Assembly: GCA_033675545.1 (NCBI GenBank)
Contig: JAWDGP010000058.1
Span: 62,001-126,000 of the forward strand
Source of the DNA: Elysia crispata
Lineage: Eukaryota > Mollusca > Gastropoda > Plakobranchidae
Direction: 5' to 3'
DNA: 64,000 bases
The notes under the pieces are model-generated. The model had not been told where the DNA came from. It saw nothing but the letters and a program-made list of their open reading frames with translations, and searched no databases. The position numbers and the translations under genes were made by a program. Of the stretch, positions 1 to 64,000 are shown piece after piece. Every line of letters starts with the position of its first letter. Positions within the stretch are counted from its first letter, which is position 1.

Positions 1-1081
1 AAAAATTGACATACAAAATGTTTCTTGCACCTGACAAACAAAACTAAAATAGGAAAAATGTGTTTGAAAATGGGATAGTTGTGGTGTTCTTACTTTTGAA
101 AGATACCTTTCTCACTTATTTTGTATACAAGCATTTCTACTTTTTTTTTTTCTTGTATAAAAGTTTCAAAAAGAGATACAGGCATTTTAGAAGTTGATAA
201 ACAAGAAGAAGAAAAAAAAAACAACCTAAAAAACCCCTTAAGCAAACAAAAAAGCAAGTACCTGTTTTTGACAATCTTGAAAGTATTTCTCATTTCCCAA
301 ACTGTCCAACTATGATACTAGAAAATCTATTTCTGACAAAAAAAAAATTCAACGTAAAAAAACCCTAAGCAAACAAAAAAAGTAAGTGCCTGTTTTTGAC
401 AATTTTAAAGTATTTCTCATTTCCCAAACTGTCCAACTATGATACTAGAAAATCTATTTCTGACAGGTTTCTATTTAAACATACTTCTATGCACTTCATG
501 AATACACAAGACAAAAGATCCACATGCTTCCAAAACCTTTTGACATGAAGTCTAGGAATCTTTCAATCATTATTACTAGATTCTTCACTGTTTTTATGTA
601 CCTTTTGACAAATTCTTACCAATAACTGTGTAACTGTGTGACTTACTTCACCTATAGCTGTGTGGCTAACTAAATCATGGTTCCAATCCATAGCCTCATA
701 ATTTTAATTCATAACATATTTGAATATTTATGTGTGTGTATTATATTAATTATGTTATGTAATTTTATCAGTCTGGATAAAAGACTATAGAACAAACTTT
801 CTCAAAGGAAAAAATGTACTGATAATTTGGAATATCCTGCAAAGATTACCCACACATTTTCTCGTCATTCTTCTAGGTTTCAAATTTTGTTTTTATTTTG
901 ATATCATAAGGACTTTGTACCTTTGAGTAAAAATTTGCATATTTATGCTCAAAAGCCTGGATTTTTACTTTTAAATGCCATACCCTTGACTCACTTACGA
1001 TGTAACATAAAAGACCAATATGTGGCTTTAAAATATATATGGCTTACAAGCTTGAAGAAGGGAAGAGACGAGCAAAAGTAC
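1..1081. other. Intron sequence with tandem duplication
   Basis: AT-rich sequence with no exon that continues HECTD4. The only structure I see is the 127-bp-period duplication at 222-465. Confidence 0.6.
222..465. repeat. Two-copy tandem duplication, period 127 bp
   Basis: Copy 1 is at about 222-337 and copy 2 at about 350-465. Both contain aagcaaacaaaaaa, ctgtttttgacaat and actgtccaactatgatacta; they differ mainly by small A-run changes. Recent local duplication. Confidence 0.85.
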
Positions 1082-43182
<42,101 letters not shown>

Positions 43183-44851
43183 ATCAGAGGCAAAATTTCT
43201 ATCGCATTCTTCCTAAACACATTGAGCAAAGTCAGGAAACGCTTTCAACCTTGGAAGAATAAAACCATTTCTGTTCTGTATCCATTGAAAACTCACACAG
43301 CAAAACATTAGATTTATTTTTAGAAACTGAAGGGAGATCATAAAAGTCTTGGCAGATTTTTCAGTTAGATTAGCCAAACTCTGTGTGTGTGTGTGTACGT
43401 GAGTGTGCATCTTCCCTCTTAGTTGTTACATCTAACAAGATATGATAACTTAACTATATGACAGTCAATATATTGCTTTGAGTAATTCAATCTAATGAGC
43501 TAAAAAAATTTAGAAGACAAATCGAAAACAGTACGAAATGACATTTTCAGTAAGCTACATGTTAGGCAATTCTAAAGAAAACTGTTTTTCAGCCTCTGAC
43601 AGTGTTTGGCAAATTCTTTATTAAAAAAAAAATTCTTTTCATCAATCTATGAACAACAGTTACACTCAGAAAAACGTATGTACAGCTTGTTCATGTAAAT
43701 TAAAAAAAAAAAAAACGTGCTCAGTACCTTCCACACCGGCATAATGTCAACCACCCAGACTCTGTAGTCATTACCACAGATCATTACTAAGAATTTACAA
43801 ATCTAATGTAACCGGAGATGTATATATATATATATATATTTCTCAGCATTGCATCAAGAGATACATTCGTAAACGTTACAGAAAATTGATCATGAGCAGT
43901 GTTTTCTTTAAGTTATGATTACTCTTTTTACAAAGCACTGGAATAAAAGAATTACAGTTTGTAGTTGTTTTTTTAACAAAACCTTATCCCAACAATTTTA
44001 ATTTCCATATAGCCTGTTTGGGAAACGTTCTGCTCGTTTCAAATTGTCACTAATATACATTATCATTGTAATTCTATCACTTTTGTTAATATCTATTTAT
44101 TTTTTCTATTCTTTGTAATAATTATCTGCCGTGTGAGCAACACAGCACTTCTGGTTGCTTTTTTACTACAACGTAATCATTGCGGATACTATCGACATTA
44201 ACAATCATCGTTTTATCGATAAAAATCAAGGTGGTGTTTTTCGATTTGTTAAAAAACTGAAGTTGATAATTCGAGTATAAAGAATTCTGCTTTAAACCTC
44301 ATACGAACCATTCATAGGTTGGAAACAAAGTTTGTTTTAGAATCAATAAGAATACTATTAAACAATCTTTATATATCCTTTGTGAACATCCTTGAAGCTA
44401 TCAATAACAAATCTAAGAATTCCACCATTTAGCCTAGCAATGGAAAAGGAGTCGTAATCGGCATCCGGGTGCGTTCTGGTTGAAAATCTGCCCTGCATAC
44501 TATGAAAAGGGTGGGGAGTGAGGGAGGAGTTCTTCAAATAAAGAGATGCTAGGCATAATCTATCTGCTGACTCATGTAGACTCACTGTTATAAAGTAGAT
44601 ATGTCAGTTCCATTTCTTCTTATTCTCTTTGGTTGTCTTTGTGACCATTATGCCTTTGTCTGACTTCGCTCTTTGCTTTACCATTACTAGTAAAATAAAA
44701 CAAAAATACAGCTCTGCCTTTTAACTTCATTTGTGATAGTCTTTCATTAGATTATGGATCACTTCATCGCAAAAAAAAAAAAAAAAGTTCATCTCATCTC
44801 TTGTGATTATAATTTTTTTTGAGTCGTAGCTTTTCTAAGTTACTACAAATT

Positions 44852-44853
<2 letters not shown>

Positions 44854-44897
<44 letters not shown>
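44854..44897. repeat. (TA)n microsatellite
   Basis: Uninterrupted TA dinucleotides, about 22 units, in the intergenic region. Confidence 0.97.
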
Positions 44898-44902
<5 letters not shown>

Positions 44903-45258
44903 ATATATTCTAATATGCTAGAGAGTTTTCTAGTTATGTGCACGGTGATTCAATTAGTTGAATTAGCGCGGAGAAATGAAGAGTTTTTACATGCTGAGCT
45001 AAGGCTATGTCTATATAAAGAAGACCTTGTTTGAAAACGGCGGGCTAAGTCCTCTTTTGTTTCTGAACTTTATCGGAATCAAAGATTGGTGAAATTAATT
45101 TGAAGCTGAGCTGAAAAAAAAAGCAAAGAATCAAAACAATGTCAACTAACAACCAGCGAAGTATGCACGCAGCTTCTAAAATCTAAATCATTAATTGAAA
45201 TTAAAATAATATACAAACTAAAATGTTTCAAAGTATGCAAGCTTGAACGGCTTCTCTC

Positions 45259-45259
<1 letters not shown>

Positions 45260-45294
<35 letters not shown>
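45260..45294. repeat. C35 homopolymer
   Basis: Thirty-five consecutive C on the plus strand, 388 bp upstream of the CPD start codon. Such a run can form an i-motif, or a G-quadruplex on the minus strand, and is prone to length errors in assembly. Confidence 0.97.
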
Positions 45295-45296
<2 letters not shown>

Positions 45297-45682
45297 AGAT
45301 TGGATATTTCAAAGGTTACAAAAATAAATAAAGGACTCAGGGAAATCGATTTGTTATTATTTTTTTTTCATTTGAGTAATCGCTTGCTTGTTCGAAAGTT
45401 TTTAGACTGGGCAGTTTCCAGGTTTATTGAACAGACATCGATATCACCTGGGTTGACGTTGTCTTCGTGTTTGTGTTTAGTTTTTCTCTTTAAGCTTAGA
45501 TAGAAGTGTAAGAAAAGTATCTTCATCTGTCTCGTCTGGCCAACCAAAAGTAGCATTGTTTATAACATAAATCCAGATCTTCATAAGTGTATGACGGCGT
45601 ATTTAAGTTTAACGACTTAAGGATCACAGGAGCTGGCAAATGACTTGAACTTACACATTAAAACATCGAAAATTACAACACA

Positions 45683-60891
<15,209 letters not shown>

Positions 60892-61248
60892 GTCAGTTTC
60901 ATAAGTTTCTTAGATTGAAAAAAAAAATTGAATTCCTGAACTTGTGATGAAATGAATGTGTTGAAAATGCACAGCACATGGTTCTTAAAATTACACCAGG
61001 TTTTTATGAATTTTCTTAGCTGTTATACGCAGTTTACAACATTTTGTTCCAGCAAACAGTCGTTTATGTGTTATTTTTATTGGGCATCACACATTATTTC
61101 AGCATTCATTCTCTTGTAGTAACTCTTAATGGCATCGATATATCTTGCCAAAGTCCTTTTTGTTATTCTCTATCTGTCGCAAAAGTGTGTTCAAAGGTAC
61201 AACCCATATTCGAAGGATAAGATTATATTCAATAGCACTGTAGTAATA

Positions 61249-61512
61249 TCAAAGAGAAGAGGAAGAGGTAAGTTTCTTTTTTGTCAGTCTGCTCACTAGA
61301 AATTCTTCAGAAATTATCTTGAACCATTCTGTCTGCATTGCTTCAGTTGGCTGTTGTTTCTCTATTGAAACTAAGAACGACACACAGCTGTTTGCCAGCG
61401 CTTGTTTAGTTTTTGCTCGCCCTATTCCATGACGCCCGCCGTGCCCTTGTGAACTTTGACCTAGTTCACCTAGCCTACTCGGCACGGCTAAATTTGGATG
61501 TGCAGCAATCAT
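61249..61512 (-). other. Unidentified higher-GC open frame, possible dispersed repeat
   Basis: Eighty-seven codons (LAVPSRLGELGQSSQGHGGR; VSIEKQQPTEAMQTEWFKII) in a stretch with clearly higher GC than its surroundings. I do not recognise a protein family. It may be part of a repeat element or an exon of an antisense transcript. Confidence 0.25.
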
Positions 61513-62094
61513 GTTTTTTCGTATCTATTCTTATTGAAAACAAAGCAATTTTTAGGCGTCAAATTTAATTTTGAAGACCAAGAAATGTCTTATTAATTAC
61601 TTAGGATACTTTTATTTATATGGGACATTAAAATTTCTGAAAAAAACTTTTTAAAAGGCTTTGATAGGATTTTTTAAATGCCGGTTTTTATTAGTTATGA
61701 TGACACAGATACTGAAAGGTAATAGTAAACCATTAATATCTTCTCCAACAGCCCACGAGATATAGTTTCAAAAAAAGAATCAATGAAAAGACAAAAGGTT
61801 CTAGTCTTCATGTGGTGAATATCTTAAAGGGCTCTATAGGCGTTCGGCCATGAATCAAGATTGAAGAATTTTTTTTATATATTTTCAAACCCGCATGGGA
61901 TGTTATTTATGTCCAGGTAAGAGAAGTCACTGATAACGACAGGTTCAACTCAAGTAATGAGTGAAAATGTCTCTCATAGCTTATTTCATACCGACACTTC
62001 ACCTAAATATATAAAAAGATAAGTTTTACTATTGTTTTATACCTTCACATTATTTTACTCTCTCTGTCTTCTTTTAATTCTAACCCCTTTTTTA

Positions 62095-62330
62095 ATCATA
62101 CCCTTTCTTTCTCACTCTTTTCTCTATAATTCCTCTTCCCCTTCTTTTTTCTTCTTTTTGTGTGTGGATATCTTTCTCTCTCTCTATCTATCTATCTATC
62201 TCTCCCTCTGTGTGTGTGTGTATTTCTCCCTCTTTCTCTCTCCATTTTTCTTCTTCTCTCTCATGCATTAACTTTCTTTCTTTATCGTTATCCCTTTCAC
62301 TTTTTATCTCTCTCTTTAGTTTTATCCTTC
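62095..62330. repeat. CT-rich low-complexity region
   Basis: Mixed CTCT, TATC and TG repeats on the plus strand. The three overlapping Leu/Ser-rich open frames here are artefacts. Confidence 0.8.
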
Positions 62331-64000
62331 TCTCCCTGTGCTATAGAAATAAAGAAGGCAGTCAAACACCGTTACAGGCGGAGAAGGACGGAGCTAAATC
62401 TAAGGATCGAAAGATACAAATGACTGTAAATAAAGAAATAAATTGTATAGAAAAATCAACCACAAACCTAGATCTAGCTTGAGACCAACAAATAAAACGA
62501 CATAATTAAAAGATTGAAAGCATGTTTTCAAGTAAAAGTAAAGGTATAAATTGTTTTTAGAACCACCGCGGGATGTAAATGTGAAAAAAATAATTAGGAA
62601 ATTAGTTAGAATTTAATAGGAAATTTTCTTCAAAGGATGTACCACAGAATGGAATTGATAAAAATGCGATACGAAGCGATGTGACAATAAATTTTAGTGT
62701 GTCTTGTACAGCAGACAAAGATCTTTTAAAGGGTACTACACTTGACTATCTTTTAAAATTAGAATTTAATAACAAATTTAATTGAGTGTCTGCATTTATG
62801 ACTGATTTCTAGTGCAGAAAGCAACGCCCAAAATGCCGACCCAGCCTGTCAGATCAAATTACCTGTAGGTGATAAATCTACGCCTGCCAGCTGTCTGTTT
62901 CATTAAAATTGTGTCATAAGCAGAAAGGGTGCTCTCGCCGGTCCCCAAAACTAAATTCCTGCGCTGAGCGTTAGAGCAAACAGCTGTGGATAGCATTAAT
63001 TGCTTTTGCATGTGAAGCATGGCTATTTTGACTTGTCTTTTTCGAGTTTTGTGGTGAATAATTTATTGTCTTCTTTGTTTGTTTGTTCTGCTAAAATTGG
63101 GTTGGCCCCAATGCTTAAAAGGTTAATGTATGATTGAAACGAAATGAGTCATTCATGAACAAAACAAAAGAGAAATAAAAAATCAAGAAACCACTCGAAA
63201 CTGCTTTCTGTACGAGAAAAGTTGGAGTAGAGAGAATAAATCTTGAAGCAAATGTGATTATGGCCTGGGCATCATTTTTACAAATTTGAAGAAATAAGCA
63301 TTTTTAATACATGATACTACATTCTTTTTCAGAATTAATAAATTGAGGTTTATAAAGTTATTTTGGAGAGGTACCAAATTTTTGGATAAATCTGGAAATT
63401 TAGATAAAAAAGAAATGTATGGATTTTGCTTAGGCTCAGGATGAACCGTACCAAAGGATCTGAAACTTTCTGCTGAAAAATTCCACATTGATCCAGTATC
63501 TTAAGTACAATGTGCATCTCCTAAATGATAAATTATTTTTGATAACTCAGCAGTACGGCTTGCGAAACGTTCTCATGCAATCAAAATTTTCTAGTCTTTT
63601 ACAACTTACATTTTTTTAGTTTTGTTATGCGGTAAATGATTTTTTAGAAGAGGCCTTCATTTTTTTGCATCATCTTGAAGACGATTCAGGTTTAGTCTAG
63701 TGACCTCTGTTGGTAAAGAAGTGGGCAACATTCATAAGAAAAGTGATTTAGAATCAGGTAAAAATGTGCCACATACATTAAATTTAGACACTAAGTTAAG
63801 ATTAATTTAGATTAGATCTAAATCGATGCTCTGATTGGACTTGGCTCTACAGGTGAATCTAACTTGAATTTTTTTTTTCCAAATAAAAAAATTGTTACCT
63901 CCCCACTACATGTATACAGTAAATTATAGTTAGCTTGTGTGGAAAGATTGGCATCTATGAGTAAAAAAAATTCTTTCCAAAACAGTATTTATGTTGTTAT

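Larger units (their letters stand above)
43183..45682. other. Divergent intergenic region HECTD4 / CPD
   Basis: About 2.5 kb between the two start codons. It should hold both promoters and 5' UTRs, but I cannot point to a convincing TATA box or initiator. It contains a TG run at 43382-43396, (TA)n at 43820-43839 and 44854-44897, and a C35 tract at 45260-45294. Confidence 0.65.
60892..64000. other. CPD intron or 3' flank without visible exon
   Basis: More than 3 kb with no segment resembling the end of domain III, a transthyretin-like domain or a transmembrane helix. It contains a higher-GC 87-codon open frame at 61249-61512 (minus) and a CT/TG low-complexity stretch at about 62095-62330. Confidence 0.55.

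Noticed and set aside
62032..62482. Three overlapping Leu/Ser-rich open frames, considered as the CPD transmembrane segment
   Set aside because: The hydrophobicity comes from CT/TTT low complexity in several frames, and no domain III sequence joins to it.

Overview
This is a gene-rich piece of an animal nuclear genome. It is AT-rich, with spliced genes, GT-AG introns, long dinucleotide microsatellites, a tRNA-derived SINE candidate and non-LTR retrotransposon remnants. The two large genes are well conserved relative to human proteins, but the introns and repeats are of an invertebrate kind. I infer a protostome, most likely a mollusc such as a gastropod. That taxonomic placement is a guess from overall character, not from a diagnostic sequence.

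Positions 43182 down to 1082 (minus strand) hold the 5' two-thirds to three-quarters of HECTD4, a giant HECT-type E3 ubiquitin ligase. I could chain 46 coding exons, 9251 nt in total (about 3083 codons), into one uninterrupted reading frame with matching phases at every junction. The chain includes a SPRY/B30.2 region. The C-terminal catalytic HECT domain is not in the window and must lie beyond position 1.

Positions 45683 to 60891 (plus strand) hold carboxypeptidase D (CPD), a secretory-pathway M14 metallocarboxypeptidase with tandem domains. Sixteen exons give 1085 codons: a signal peptide, an active domain I, an active domain II and most of a degenerate domain III that has lost its zinc-binding and substrate-binding residues. 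The end of domain III, the transmembrane segment and the tail are not visible. The two genes are divergently arranged, with about 2.5 kb between their start codons; that interval carries a C35 tract and TA repeats. Nothing suggests they work together: one acts in cytosolic ubiquitination, the other in peptide trimming in the trans-Golgi and endosomes.

The introns hold the more unusual material. A LINE insertion at 38729-39497 has a 5' inversion of the twin-priming type, a 10-bp target-site duplication, and ends 27 nt from a HECTD4 splice donor. An older LINE tail lies at about 32.56-33.24 kb. A 92-bp partial copy of HECTD4 exon 5 sits beside a (GA)n array. A piggyBac-like remnant lies in a CPD intron. 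All four long dinucleotide arrays are CU-rich on the sense strand of their host gene, and three of them lie within 80 nt of a splice site. I found no operon, CRISPR, phage or other clearly novel system.
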